A DNA stretch of 64,000 nucleotides from Pandoraea sp. (GTDB taxonomy: Bacteria > Pseudomonadota > Gammaproteobacteria > Burkholderiales > Burkholderiaceae), in the NCBI RefSeq assembly GCF_004297875.1, contig NZ_SCSK01000054.1, positions 1-64,000 of the forward strand. The letters are read 5' to 3'. How positions within the stretch are numbered: position 1 is the stretch's first letter; the number at the start of each line of letters is the position of its first letter. A program made the position numbers and the translations under genes. This document shows, piece by piece, positions 1 to 8,993 of this stretch. The notes under the pieces were generated by a model. It was given only the letters and a program-made list of their open reading frames with translations, was not told the DNA's origin and made no database searches.

Positions 1-211
1 TGATCTTGTTCTTCAGGATCGCGAACAGCCAGGTGCTGATCTGCGCCCGGCCCTCGAAAGTCGAGATACGTGCCATGGCCGCTACCATGGCGTCCTGGAC
101 CGCATCTTCGGCGGCCGCCGAGTCGCGCAACTGTAGTTCGGCAAAACGCAGCATATCTCGCCGCAGTAAGGAAAGTTCATGATAAGGATCGTCGCCTGCC
201 AAATCGTTCAT
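1..211 (-). CDS. ECF-type RNA polymerase sigma factor, N-terminal part (runs off left edge)
   Basis: About 70 residues are visible, starting at the ATG on the minus strand at 211 and running off the window. The stretch AAAEDAVQDAMVAAMARISTF matches the region 2 helix of extracytoplasmic sigma factors, and STWLFAILKNKI matches the following core-binding and DNA-melting segment. The start is short before region 2, as usual for ECF factors. Regions 3 and 4 and any anti-sigma gene lie outside the window, so the ECF subgroup cannot be given. The family call is firm. It is divergent from the radical SAM gene at 543. Confidence 0.8.
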   Translation of the reverse strand, partial: MNDLAGDDPYHELSLLRRDMLRFAELQLRDSAAAEDAVQDAMVAAMARISTFEGRAQISTWLFAILKNKI

Positions 212-542
212 GGATCAGAGTGGTGAAGGGAGGGCGTGTGCGAATCACCCGATCGTCGACGAAACAAGCCGCCGCTGCGCGCCCGGCCATGATACTGTCG
301 CCGCCCGCGCGCCGAGCCGCCGCGTAAACCCGAAACGCAGCCCACCCTGTTGCCGATTGGACGAGGATGCACAGGAATTATTACAGCGCGTGTGAAAATG
401 GCGACGCGTTGCCTGCCCGGCCGATGCCAACGAGCCCAAGGCGGTGGCGGCGGGCCGAGAATCCAGGCGGTGCGAGTGTAAGAAAGCAGCGCCCGTATCG
501 TCAAATGAGACATAGACATCCACCTTCGCTCGATCACTGGCC
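212..542. other. Divergent intergenic region between sigma factor and arsS-like gene
   Basis: This 331-bp gap must hold the promoters of the sigma factor (leftwards) and the radical SAM gene (rightwards). I found no convincing -35/-10 pair, palindrome or RNA gene. The open frames across it have no recognisable domains and no good ribosome sites, so I treat the region as non-coding. Confidence 0.4.
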
Positions 543-1514
543 ATGCACAATACTTTCCCGCTGCTGCAAAAAACGGATTTCCCCGCGCTGCGCCGCCGCA
601 TGCTCCGGACGCTGCAGGTGAACCTCGGCTATCGCTGCAACCAGTCCTGCGTGCATTGCCATGTCGCCGCGGGCCCGCACCGCACCGAGACCATGAGCCC
701 GGGGGTGATCGACACGGTATTGGCGGTATTGGCCAAACATCGCGTCGGTACGCTGGACTTGACCGGCGGCGCGCCGGAGCTTAACCCCGACTTTCGCCGG
801 CTGGTCGAGCAGGCCCGGACCTTGGGCGTGCATGTGATCGACCGCTGCAACCTGACTATTCTCGAAGTCGCCGGGCAGGAAACGCTGGCCGAATTCCTGG
901 CCGGCCAGGGGGTCGAAATCGTCGCCTCGCTGCCGTGCTACTCGATGGAGAACGTCGACAAGCAACGCGGCGACGGCGTGTTCGAGGCCAGCATTCGCAG
1001 TCTGCGGCGGCTTAACGCGCTGGGCTACGGCGCGCCAAATTCAGGCCTGTCGCTGAGCCTGGTCTACAACCCCCAGGGCCCTGTGCTGCCGCCGCCGCAG
1101 GAGGCGCTTGAAGCCGACTATCGCCGGATACTCGGCGAGCAGTTCGGGATTCGTTTCACGCGCTTGATCGCCATCACGAATATGCCGATTCAGCGGTTCG
1201 GCAGCGTCTTGGTATCGAAGGGCGAGTTTGCGTCGTATATGGCGTTGCTCAAGAAAAGTTATCAGGCTGTCAATCTCGACGGTGTGATGTGCCGCGATCT
1301 GCTCAGCGTCGATTGGCAAGGCTATTTGCACGACTGCGATTTCAATCAGATGTTGGGCCTTGCGCTCGTGCGGGAAGGCCAGCGCCGCGTGCCGCTGTCG
1401 CTTTTGCTCGAGGAATCGCTCGAGGGCAACCCGATCCAGGTCGCCGAGCACTGCTACGGCTGCACTGCGGGGCAAGGCAGCAGCTGCTCGGGCGCGCTGG
1501 CTGCGGCCAGCTGA
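543..1514 (+). CDS. arsS: Radical SAM protein of the arsenosugar-biosynthesis ArsS (DUF3641) type
   Basis: The 323-residue protein carries the radical SAM cluster motif CxxxCxxC at C32, C36 and C39, followed by the LDLTGGAPEL segment typical of SAM binding. The C-terminal third has the Cys-rich segment HCYGCTAGQGSSCSGAL, characteristic of the DUF3641/ArsS family. Characterised ArsS transfers a 5'-deoxyadenosyl group from SAM to dimethylated arsenic in arsenosugar synthesis. Many bacterial homologues are known only from sequence, so the substrate here is inferred. Some relatives carry selenocysteine in the C-terminal segment; here it reads as cysteine with no in-frame stop. No arsM methyltransferase lies nearby. 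Confidence 0.8.
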   Translation: MHNTFPLLQKTDFPALRRRMLRTLQVNLGYRCNQSCVHCHVAAGPHRTETMSPGVIDTVLAVLAKHRVGTLDLTGGAPELNPDFRRLVEQARTLGVHVIDRCNLTILEVAGQETLAEFLAGQGVEIVASLPCYSMENVDKQRGDGVFEASIRSLRRLNALGYGAPNSGLSLSLVYNPQGPVLPPPQEALEADYRRILGEQFGIRFTRLIAITNMPIQRFGSVLVSKGEFASYMALLKKSYQAVNLDGVMCRDLLSVDWQGYLHDCDFNQMLGLALVREGQRRVPLSLLLEESLEGNPIQVAEHCYGCTAGQGSSCSGALAAAS

Positions 1515-1737
1515 AGGAGCGCGCCGCTGCCGCCGCGATGCGTCGAGCCCCGCTCCGATCCGAGCGTGGCCCGGACAGAACCCACGAAATGTCGCAATGG
1601 TCTAGAATCGGATTCCATCAGGCCGAGCCAGGCCGCGAGCGCAGCGGGTGAGCCGCTGCCGCCGCGGCCTGCGGCCGGACAGCGCGTTCGCGCCGTAACG
1701 GCTGCGCCGCTTTGATGTCTTTTCGCTGGAGACCAAC

Positions 1738-2865
1738 TTGCCTAGCCTATTGCCCAACATCGATCCAGACGGACTGCTCGAATATTCGGTGGTGTACACC
1801 GACCGCGCGGTCAATCATATGTCGGCCCTGTTTCAGGGGGTGATGAAAGACATCTCCAGTACGCTGAAACAGGTCTATCACGCTCATTCCGCGATCATCG
1901 TGCCCGGCAGCGGTACCTTCGGCATGGAGGCGGTCGCGCGGCAATTCGCGACCGGCAAGCAATGCCTGGTGATCCGCAACGGCTGGTTCAGTTATCGCTG
2001 GACCCAGATTTTCGAGATGGGCAGCATTCCTGCCGGCTCCCGGGTGCTGAAGGCGCGGCCGGTCGAAGACGGCCCGCAGGCGGCGTTCGCGCCGCCGCCG
2101 ATCGACGAGGTGGTGGCGGCGATCGAGGCGAGCAAACCCGATGTCGTATTTGCGCCGCACGTCGAAACTTCGTCCGGCATCATTCTGCCCGATGACTACG
2201 TGCGCCGGGTCGCCGACGCCGTGCACGCGGTGGGCGGCCTGTTTGTGCTCGACTGTATTGCTTCTGGCACGATCTGGGTCGACATGCAGGCATGCGGCGT
2301 CGACGTGCTGATCAGCGCGCCGCAAAAAGGCTGGAGCGCTTCGCCGTGTTGCGCGCTGGTAATGCTCAGCCGGTTGGCGCGCGAGCGTATCGACGGCACT
2401 GTCAGCACCAGCTTCGCGTGCGACCTGCGCAAGTGGCTGCAAATCATGGAGTCATACGAGCAGGGCGGTTTCGCCTATCACGCGACGATGCCGACCGACG
2501 CCCTGATCGGGCTGCGCGACGTGATGACCGAGACGGCGGCCTACGGCTTCGACAAGGTGCGCGCCGAGCAGCAGATGCTGGGCGATCAGGTGCGTGCGCT
2601 GTTGGCCGAGCGCGGCTTCAAGAGCGTGGCCGCGCGCGGCTTCGAGGCGCCGGGGGTGGTGGTCAGCTACACCGACGATCCGGCCATCCAGTCGGCCAGG
2701 AAATTCGTCTCGGCAGGGGTGCAGGCCGCCGCCGGCGTGCCGCTGCAGTGCGACGAGCCAGCCGACTTCAAGACCTTCCGCATTGGCCTGTTCGGTCTCG
2801 ATAAGCTGCATCACGTCGAACGCACCGTCACGACGCTGGCCAAGGCCCTGGACGCGATCGCCTAG
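1738..2865 (+). CDS. PLP-dependent class V aminotransferase (alanine-glyoxylate/serine-pyruvate type)
   Basis: The 375-residue protein has the fold-type I, class V pattern. It shows a glycine-rich phosphate-binding stretch (PGSGTFGMEA, about 56-65), an Asp that pairs with the PLP pyridine nitrogen in LDCIASG (D172), and the probable PLP lysine K197 in SAPQKGWS. Relatives transfer amino groups from alanine, serine or phosphonate amines to glyoxylate or pyruvate, and the exact substrate cannot be read. Translation most likely starts at TTG 1738, ten bases after a GGAG element. The sirtuin gene starts only five bases downstream, suggesting co-transcription. Confidence 0.8.
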   Translation: MPSLLPNIDPDGLLEYSVVYTDRAVNHMSALFQGVMKDISSTLKQVYHAHSAIIVPGSGTFGMEAVARQFATGKQCLVIRNGWFSYRWTQIFEMGSIPAGSRVLKARPVEDGPQAAFAPPPIDEVVAAIEASKPDVVFAPHVETSSGIILPDDYVRRVADAVHAVGGLFVLDCIASGTIWVDMQACGVDVLISAPQKGWSASPCCALVMLSRLARERIDGTVSTSFACDLRKWLQIMESYEQGGFAYHATMPTDALIGLRDVMTETAAYGFDKVRAEQQMLGDQVRALLAERGFKSVAARGFEAPGVVVSYTDDPAIQSARKFVSAGVQAAAGVPLQCDEPADFKTFRIGLFGLDKLHHVERTVTTLAKALDAIA

Positions 2866-2870
2866 CATTC

Positions 2871-3770
2871 ATGCCGACGCACGAGTTGACCCGAGTGCAT
2901 GACCCGCAGGCGCAGGACGCGCTGCATGCTTTCGTCGAGCGTCATCCGCGCCTGCTGGTGCTATCGGGCGCGGGGCTGAGCACTGCCTCGGGCATTCCCG
3001 GTTATCGTGATGAGACGGGGGCCTGGCGCGGCCGCCAGCCGATACAGCTCAAGGAATTTCTCGGCTCCGCGCTGGCGCGTCAGCGCTACTGGGCGCGCAG
3101 CCTGCATGGCTGGCCGGTGGTTGCCCGGGCCGCGCCGAACCCCGCGCACTTCGCGCTGGCGCGCCTGGCCGAGACGGGGCACGTGCGCCAACTGGTCACG
3201 CAGAACGTCGACGGCCTGCATCAGCGCGCCGGCAGCGACGACGTGATTGAATTGCATGGCAATATTGGGCAGGTGATCTGCCTGGCGTGCCGGGCGGATT
3301 TCCCGCGTGCCGACATCCAATCCGTGCTTGCCTCTCAGAATCCGCAATTCGTCGAGCAGGTGGCTATCCGGTCGGCCGAGCCGGCGCCGGACGGCGACGC
3401 CGATCTCGAAGTCGAAAATTTCGAAACGTTTCGCATTCCAACATGCCGGCACTGCGGCGGCATGCTTAAACCCGATGTGGTGTTTTTCGGCGAGAACGTG
3501 CCGCACGAACGCGTCGATGCGACGCGGCGTGCGCTCGAGCAGGCCGACGCGCTGCTGGTGGTCGGATCTTCGCTGATGGTGTTCTCCGGCTATCGCTTCT
3601 GTGTGCTGGCCAGCCAGTGGGGCAAGCCGATCGCCGCGATCAATCTCGGGCACACCCGGGCTGATCCGCTGCTCTCGCTCAAAGTGCGGCAGCCTTGCAG
3701 CGAAGCCCTGACGGGACTGCTCGAGCGGCTTGGCCTGGGGCAGAAGGCGGGAGTTGTTCTCGAGGCCTGA
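2871..3770 (+). CDS. Sir2-family NAD-dependent protein deacylase (sirtuin)
   Basis: All core sirtuin motifs are present in 299 residues: the NAD-binding GAGLSTASGIPGYRD (33-47), TQNVDGLHQRAG (110-121), the catalytic histidine in IELHG (H129), two zinc cysteine pairs (C137/C140 and C192/C195), and PDVVFFGE. A longer insert between the cysteine pairs resembles the class II, SIRT4-like group rather than E. coli CobB. It would remove acyl groups from lysines using NAD in the cytoplasm. It follows the aminotransferase by five bases and is convergent with the GlxA-type regulator. Confidence 0.9.
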   Translation: MPTHELTRVHDPQAQDALHAFVERHPRLLVLSGAGLSTASGIPGYRDETGAWRGRQPIQLKEFLGSALARQRYWARSLHGWPVVARAAPNPAHFALARLAETGHVRQLVTQNVDGLHQRAGSDDVIELHGNIGQVICLACRADFPRADIQSVLASQNPQFVEQVAIRSAEPAPDGDADLEVENFETFRIPTCRHCGGMLKPDVVFFGENVPHERVDATRRALEQADALLVVGSSLMVFSGYRFCVLASQWGKPIAAINLGHTRADPLLSLKVRQPCSEALTGLLERLGLGQKAGVVLEA

Positions 3771-3800
3771 ACCGCTGCCGGTCCCGCTGTTCCGATTTCG

Positions 3801-4751
3801 TCAATTCGGCTGCGCGTGCTCGCCTCGCGTCGTGCGTCGGATCGCCTGCGGTGGCTGGCCGAAGGCGCGCAGGAACGCGCGGCGCATGCGCTCGCGATCC
3901 CCAAAGCCGGTCTCGCGGGCGATCACGTCGATCGGGTGCCGTCCAGACTCCAGCATCAGGCGTGCGGCTTCGAGACGCAGATGTTCGACCGCCTTGGCCG
4001 GGGATTGCCCGGTCTCGGCACGAAACGTCCGGCTGAATTGACGGGGACTCAGGTGGGCTGCCTCGGCCAATTGCTCGACCGACAAGGCTGTGTGCAAATG
4101 CTGTTTGGCATAGGCCAGCGCGGTCTGGATGCGGTCGGACTTCGGGGCGAGTTCGAGCAATGCCGAAAACTGCGACTGGCCGCCGGCGCGGCGGTGATAC
4201 ACCACCAGCTTTCTGGCCACCTGCCTTGCCACCTCGCCACCGAAGTCTTTCTCCACCAGCGCCAGCGCCAAGTCGATACAGGCGGTCATGCCGGCTGAAG
4301 TCCATACCGGGCCATCGATAATGAAAATACGGTCTTCCTCGAGTGCCACGTTCGGGTAGTCGCGCCGGAATTTTGCCGCGAAAAACCAGTGTGTGGTCGC
4401 GCGCCGGCCGTCGAGTATGCCAGCTTGTGCGAGATTGAACGCGCCGGTGCAGGTTGCGCCGATGCGGCGGCTGGTGCGCGCGGCCTGTTGCACAAAGTCG
4501 ATAAGTGCCGGCGACGGTTCGATGACTTCGTTGTCGCCGACCACCAGGACGGTATCGAAGCGGCTCTCGTCGAATGGCTGCGTATGCACCGCGAATCCGG
4601 CCGACGCCGGCACGGGGCCGCCGCGCTCGGAGAGCAGTACCACTTCATAAGCACACTTGCCAAGCGCAAGGTTGGCGAATTCGAACACCGTCGAGACGGC
4701 GAGGTTCATGACCTGAAACCCAGGGTACAGAACGATACCAATGCGCAGCAT
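3801..4751 (-). CDS. GlxA/FtrA-type transcriptional regulator (DJ-1/PfpI domain plus AraC helix-turn-helix)
   Basis: The N-terminal half (about 1-180) is a DJ-1/PfpI-like sensor domain with the nucleophile-elbow segment GATCTGAFNLAQAGILDG. The C-terminal 100 residues form an AraC double helix-turn-helix (LSVEQLAEAAHLSPRQFSRTF, then PIDVIARETGFGDRERMRRAF). ATG 4751 is preferred over 4763 because AGGAA lies just upstream of it. The gene is divergent from the short-chain dehydrogenase at 4885, its most likely target. Such regulators usually bind small amine or aldehyde-type ligands, but nothing here shows which one. Confidence 0.85.
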   Translation of the reverse strand: MLRIGIVLYPGFQVMNLAVSTVFEFANLALGKCAYEVVLLSERGGPVPASAGFAVHTQPFDESRFDTVLVVGDNEVIEPSPALIDFVQQAARTSRRIGATCTGAFNLAQAGILDGRRATTHWFFAAKFRRDYPNVALEEDRIFIIDGPVWTSAGMTACIDLALALVEKDFGGEVARQVARKLVVYHRRAGGQSQFSALLELAPKSDRIQTALAYAKQHLHTALSVEQLAEAAHLSPRQFSRTFRAETGQSPAKAVEHLRLEAARLMLESGRHPIDVIARETGFGDRERMRRAFLRAFGQPPQAIRRTTRGEHAQPN

Positions 4752-4884
4752 GGCGTTCCTCATGTTATGGCTTAAAAAGCTGTATATATGACATTTGAGT
4801 CACCGCATTATGCGCCTATTCTCCAACTCATGCAGGCCGATACGGGATCGGCCGCTGCCTCGACTGCAAACATGGAGCAATGCA

Positions 4885-5706
4885 ATGACCCAAAGCACAG
4901 AACACAATGCGTACCAGGGCACCGCCCTGATCACCGGCGCGTCGTCCGGTATCGGCGCCGTCTATGCGGACCGATTGGCCCGGCGCGGCTACGATTTGAT
5001 TCTGGTGGCACGCAACCAGGATCGCCTCAACGAACTGGCCCGGCGCCTGACGACCTCGACCGGCCGCTCGGTGGAAGTCATCGTCGCCGATCTCGGCGCG
5101 CCGGAGGGCGTGCGGCGCGTCGAGCAGATACTGCGCGCCGACGCCAGCATCACTATGTTGGTGAACAACGCAGGTATCGGCGGCGCCGGGCCGCTACTCC
5201 AGGCGGACGTCGATCGCATGCAAGCCATGATCGAGCTGAACGTGACCGCGCTGACGCGCCTGACGTATGCGGCCGCTCCGCAATTCGTCGCGCGCGGCAG
5301 CGGCACCATCGTCAATATCGCCTCGATGGTCGCAGTGGCGCCCGAGATTCTGAACGGTGTGTATGGCGGCAGCAAAGCCTTCGTGCTTGCCTTTAGCCAA
5401 TCGCTGACGCATGAACTTGCCTCGCGCGGCGTGCGCGTGCAGGTGGTGCTGCCAGGCGCCACTCGCACGGAGTTCTGGGACATTGCCGGTCAACCGGTCG
5501 ATCACTTGCCACAGGAGATTGTCATGAGCGCCGAAGACCTCGTCGATGCCGCGCTCGCCGGTCTCGACCTGGGCGAGTTCGCAACCGTGCCGTCGCTGCC
5601 CGACGCAGCCCATTGGCAAGCTTTCGAATCGGCCCGCGTCGCGCTCGGACCGAACCTGTCGCGCTCGGTGCCGGCGGCGCGTTATGGGGTCGGTGCGCCG
5701 GCCTGA
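4885..5706 (+). CDS. Short-chain dehydrogenase/reductase (SDR family)
   Basis: The 273-residue classical SDR has the nucleotide-binding TGASSGIG motif near residue 20, NNAG near 94, and a YGGSK active-site segment (Tyr-x-x-x-Lys) with the preceding catalytic Ser in NIASM. An upstream in-frame ATG at 4795 exists, but the ATG at 4885 follows a GGAG (4874-4877) with good spacing and starts the protein just before the Rossmann strand. NADPH is likely because of the ARN segment after the second strand. The substrate is unknown. It is divergent from the GlxA-type regulator. Confidence 0.85.
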   Translation: MTQSTEHNAYQGTALITGASSGIGAVYADRLARRGYDLILVARNQDRLNELARRLTTSTGRSVEVIVADLGAPEGVRRVEQILRADASITMLVNNAGIGGAGPLLQADVDRMQAMIELNVTALTRLTYAAAPQFVARGSGTIVNIASMVAVAPEILNGVYGGSKAFVLAFSQSLTHELASRGVRVQVVLPGATRTEFWDIAGQPVDHLPQEIVMSAEDLVDAALAGLDLGEFATVPSLPDAAHWQAFESARVALGPNLSRSVPAARYGVGAPA

Positions 5707-5743
5707 TCGCCTCAGGCGGGATTGCACCGCACGAGTCGTCGAG

Positions 5744-5780
5744 GTCGTCGCTGGGTCGCATATATGAACCCGGCGACGAC
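5744..5780. terminator. Strong hairpin between convergent genes
   Basis: Positions 5744-5756 (GTCGTCGCTGGGT) pair with 5768-5780 (ACCCGGCGACGAC) with a single wobble position, around an 11-base AT-rich loop. It lies between the stop of the plus-strand SDR gene and the stop of the minus-strand LysR gene, where a bidirectional terminator is expected. There is no clear U-tract, so termination is inferred from structure and place. Confidence 0.55.
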
Positions 5781-5788
5781 CGCCTCGA

Positions 5789-6673
5789 TCAAGCCGGTGC
5801 CTTGCTTTGCCTGCGCGGCGGCGCCCACCGCGCCACACAGCCTTGGGCGATGGATTCGATCAGCAGCCGCAACATCGTTTGCTCGCCGACGGCCGGCGCA
5901 AACAGTCGGAATTCCGCATCGGGCAGCGCGGGCAGGCCGTGCTCGGCACTCAGCGCGACGAGTTCCGGTGTCAGCTGGCTGGCAGGCATCGGGGCCAGCG
6001 CGAAGCCGGCTTGCGCAGCCGCGCGAAGGCTGGCCATGCTGGTGCAGACCATCGCGGTGCGCTGAGCCATGCCCGCCTGGGCCAGGCGGGCCAGAGCGGC
6101 CTCGCGGTAAGGACATGGTTCCGGAAACAAGGCCAGTGGAAGCGGCGCCGGCAGGTTGCGATTGGCTTGGGCAGACCACCCCCACACCAGGGGTTCGCGC
6201 CACAGCAGTCGGCCTGGTTCGCGAGCCTCGCACTGCGAACCGATCACCAGGTCGAGCGCGCCTTGCTTCATCAGCGGCAGCAGTGCGCCGGGAATACCGA
6301 CCTGCACGTCGATTTCGACGCCCGCATGCTGATCGACGAATGCTTGCAGCACGCGCAGCAGCGGCAATTCGGCGAAATCCTCCGATACACCCAATCGAAT
6401 GCGTCCCTGGAAGGGCGCGCGCGTCAACTCGGCCAGGGCGTCCCGGTTCAAGGCCAGAATCGCGCGGGCATAACCGATCAGCCGCGCGCCGTCCGGCGTG
6501 ATTTCCACCGAGCGGGTCGTACGCCTCAACAACGGCTTGCCGATTTGCTCTTCCAGTTTGTGCAAATGGCCGCTGACGGCCGATTGCGTCAGATGCAGGC
6601 GCGCAGCGGCCTTGCTGAAGCCCGATTCGTCGACCACGGCCACAAAGCTGCGCAGCAACAGAGGGTCTAGCAT
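5789..6673 (-). CDS. LysR-family transcriptional regulator
   Basis: The 294-residue protein begins with the LysR winged helix-turn-helix: LLLRSFVAVVDESGFSKAAARLHLTQSAVSGHLHKLEEQIG, with the conserved AAxxLxxTQSAVS pattern. A two-lobe effector-binding domain follows (about 90-290). The ATG at 6673 is chosen; an upstream TTG at 6682 is possible. It is divergent from the azoreductase-like gene at 6777 with about 100 bp of AT-rich sequence between them, so that gene is the likely target, possibly together with its own promoter. Confidence 0.9.
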   Translation of the reverse strand: MLDPLLLRSFVAVVDESGFSKAAARLHLTQSAVSGHLHKLEEQIGKPLLRRTTRSVEITPDGARLIGYARAILALNRDALAELTRAPFQGRIRLGVSEDFAELPLLRVLQAFVDQHAGVEIDVQVGIPGALLPLMKQGALDLVIGSQCEAREPGRLLWREPLVWGWSAQANRNLPAPLPLALFPEPCPYREAALARLAQAGMAQRTAMVCTSMASLRAAAQAGFALAPMPASQLTPELVALSAEHGLPALPDAEFRLFAPAVGEQTMLRLLIESIAQGCVARWAPPRRQSKAPA

Positions 6674-6681
6674 ATATTCCA

Positions 6682-6699
6682 ATTCGCGTTTATTTGAAT
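6682..6699. promoter_or_regulatory. Candidate LysR-type operator (ATTC-N10-GAAT)
   Basis: ATTC at 6682-6685 and GAAT at 6696-6699 form an interrupted palindrome in the AT-rich gap between the LysR gene and the azoreductase-like gene. Size and place fit a LysR recognition site near both starts. The arms are short, so chance is not excluded. Confidence 0.35.
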
Positions 6700-6776
6700 G
6701 TGAATTTACTGTTTATATATCGAATGAAAATATGTTGCAATGGCCGTGTTGTCCTCGTCCCGAAAGGAGGCTTGCC

Positions 6777-7418
6777 GTGACCACGCTTGTACACATAGAG
6801 TCGTCTCCCCGCAAGGATCGTTCGGCCTCGCTCGAGGTTGCCGACGCCTTCATCACCCGCTATTTGGCCAGACGGCCCGCGACAGAGATCGGCACGCTCG
6901 ATCTCTGGGGCTGCGAACTCCCGGAATTCGACGGGCACGCAATGCAAGCCAAGTATGCCGGGCTGAGCGGGATCGCCTTGACGCCGCCTCAGGACGCCGC
7001 ATGGACGGCGTTGCGCCGTTTGGCCGATCATTTGCACCGAGCCGATTTGCTGGTGTTTTCCGTGCCGCTATGGAATTTCGGCATTCCTTATAAACTCAAG
7101 CACTTTATCGATCTGGTCTCGCAAAAGGACCTGCTGTTCGCCTTCGACCCCGAGCGCGGCTTCGACGGCCTGCTGCACGGCAAGACAGCGGTGGTCGTCT
7201 ATGCGCGCGGTCTGGATTTTTCGGCGCAATCGATCACGCCGGCCGAGCGCTTCGATTTCCAGAAGCCATACCTGGAAGCCTGGCTGAAGTTCGTCGGTGT
7301 CTCGTCGGTGCATGCGGTGGTCGTCGAAAAAACCCTGTTCGGCAGCGATATCGATCGGGGTGCCCGTTTGCGCGCGGCCCAGGAGGCGCGGCAATTGGCG
7401 GAGACCCTCAGCGATTGA
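6777..7418 (+). CDS. azoR: FMN-dependent NADH-azoreductase / NAD(P)H:quinone oxidoreductase, flavodoxin fold
   Basis: From GTG 6777 the protein has 213 residues. That start is supported by AAAGGAGG at 6763-6770; the frame is open further upstream but lacks family similarity. The N-terminus IESSPRKDRSAS is the FMN-phosphate loop, PLWNFGIPYKLKHFIDLV is the typical AzoR core motif, and a GLL/FxxG segment follows. AzoR enzymes reduce quinones and azo dyes with NAD(P)H by two-electron transfer in the cytoplasm. The divergent LysR gene points to inducible expression, as for quinone-responsive LysR/azoR pairs. Confidence 0.85.
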   Translation: MTTLVHIESSPRKDRSASLEVADAFITRYLARRPATEIGTLDLWGCELPEFDGHAMQAKYAGLSGIALTPPQDAAWTALRRLADHLHRADLLVFSVPLWNFGIPYKLKHFIDLVSQKDLLFAFDPERGFDGLLHGKTAVVVYARGLDFSAQSITPAERFDFQKPYLEAWLKFVGVSSVHAVVVEKTLFGSDIDRGARLRAAQEARQLAETLSD

Positions 7419-7565
7419 TAGATCGGCCGCGCGCGGGCGCAAGCACATTGGCGGCCGCGGCGACCCGGCTTGACGGTTGCGCGTTTGCCCGGCGGGGAAG
7501 AAAATCGTTGTTCGGCGCGCACGCTCCGGCTTCGCCGTCGGACGCCGCCATCACGAGGCAAGCAC

Positions 7566-8864
7566 ATGACGCTCAAACCCAGCGGCACGCCCGCCGGCCA
7601 GGCGCTCGAGGCCGACGGCGCGCTGCCGCCGGAGATGCGCGAGACAATCGATCGACTGTACCGGGACCAGGGACGCAAGGTGTTCGCCACACTGGTACGT
7701 CTGCTGGGCAGTTTCGATCTGGCCGAAGAAGCGCTGCACGATGCCTTCGCGGCTGCCGCAGCGCGGTGGCCGCGAGAGGGCGTGCCTGCCAGCCCGGTGG
7801 CGTGGCTGGTGTCGACCGGGCGTTTCAAGGCAATTGATCAAATCCGACGCCAGGCGCGCTTCACGCCGTGGGACGATGTCGCCGAGTTTGCAGAAAACCT
7901 GCCCGACGAAGCGGACCTCGATGAGCCCGCCGAGGTGCTCGAGGACGACCAGCTCCGCCTCATCGCCACCTGCTGCCACCCCAGCCTGTCGGAGCAGGCG
8001 CGCATCGCGCTGACCCTGCGTGAAGTCTGTGGATTGAGCACCGAGGCCATTGCGAGCAGCTTTCTGCTCGAGCCGGCAACGCTGGCGCAGCGCATCGTGC
8101 GGGCCAAGGCCAAGATCCGCGCGGCGCGCATTCCCTACGAAGTGCCTGGACCGGACGAATTGCCGGCGCGCCTGCAAAGCGTGTTGCGAGTGATTTATCT
8201 GGTCTTCAATGAAGGCTATTCGGCGTCGTCCGGCCAGAGCGTCGTGCGGCCCGATTTGTCGGGCGAGGCGATCCGGCTCGCGCGCATGCTCGTCGCATTG
8301 CAACCCCAGCCCGAAGTGCAGGGATTACTGGCGTTGATGCTGTTGCATGAGTCGCGGCGCGCGGCACGCATCGACCCGCATGGCGACCTGATTCCGCTCG
8401 ATGAGCAGGATCGTACCCGATGGGATGCCGCGCTGATCGAGCAGGGGTGCGCGCTGGTGCGGGCGGCGCTCGCTACACGAGGTTTCGGCCCCTACTGCCT
8501 GCAGGCGGCCATTGTCGCGGTGCATGCCGAGGCGCGCGATGCCCGTGATACCGATTGGGCTCAAATTGTCGGCCTGTACGACGCACTGCTGCGACTCGAG
8601 CCGTCGCCGGTGGTGGCCTTGAATCGCGCCGTTGCGGTGGCCATGCGCGACGGCCCGGCCGCAGGCCTGGCGCTGATGGCGCCGCTGCTCAGTCATGACG
8701 CACTGCGCAATTACCATCTGGCGCACGCCGCGCAGGCCGACCTGTTGCGGCGCGAGGGCAGGGCCGCCGAGGCGTGTGCCGCCTATGAGGCGGCCTTGGC
8801 GTTGGCGCAACAGGCACCGGAAAAACGCTTTCTGCTAAAGCGTTTGAAGGATCTGCAAGCGTAG
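7566..8864 (+). CDS. ECF42-type RNA polymerase sigma factor with C-terminal extension
   Basis: The 432-residue protein has ECF region 2 (RLLGSFDLAEEALHDAFAAA) and region 4 (LTLREVCGLSTEAIASSFLLEPATLAQRI) in its first 200 residues. A long helical extension of about 200 residues follows, with NEGY and VVALNRAVAVA motifs, ending in a TPR-like part. This layout is the ECF42 group, in which the extension is thought to control activity and no anti-sigma is needed. ECF42 genes usually lie beside DGPF/YCII genes, and one is found at 9499. The ATG at 7566 follows GAGG and starts the recognisable domain. Confidence 0.88.
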   Translation: MTLKPSGTPAGQALEADGALPPEMRETIDRLYRDQGRKVFATLVRLLGSFDLAEEALHDAFAAAAARWPREGVPASPVAWLVSTGRFKAIDQIRRQARFTPWDDVAEFAENLPDEADLDEPAEVLEDDQLRLIATCCHPSLSEQARIALTLREVCGLSTEAIASSFLLEPATLAQRIVRAKAKIRAARIPYEVPGPDELPARLQSVLRVIYLVFNEGYSASSGQSVVRPDLSGEAIRLARMLVALQPQPEVQGLLALMLLHESRRAARIDPHGDLIPLDEQDRTRWDAALIEQGCALVRAALATRGFGPYCLQAAIVAVHAEARDARDTDWAQIVGLYDALLRLEPSPVVALNRAVAVAMRDGPAAGLALMAPLLSHDALRNYHLAHAAQADLLRREGRAAEACAAYEAALALAQQAPEKRFLLKRLKDLQA

Positions 8865-8993
8865 CGCAGACCGGCAAAAACAGAGCAGGAAAAATATTTT
8901 TCGAGGACTGTCGATTTCGCCGTCTGCCGTTCGACTAGAGAGTACAAACGCCAGCCGGCTTTTGTCACTTCACCCAAATGGAGAGAACCGACC

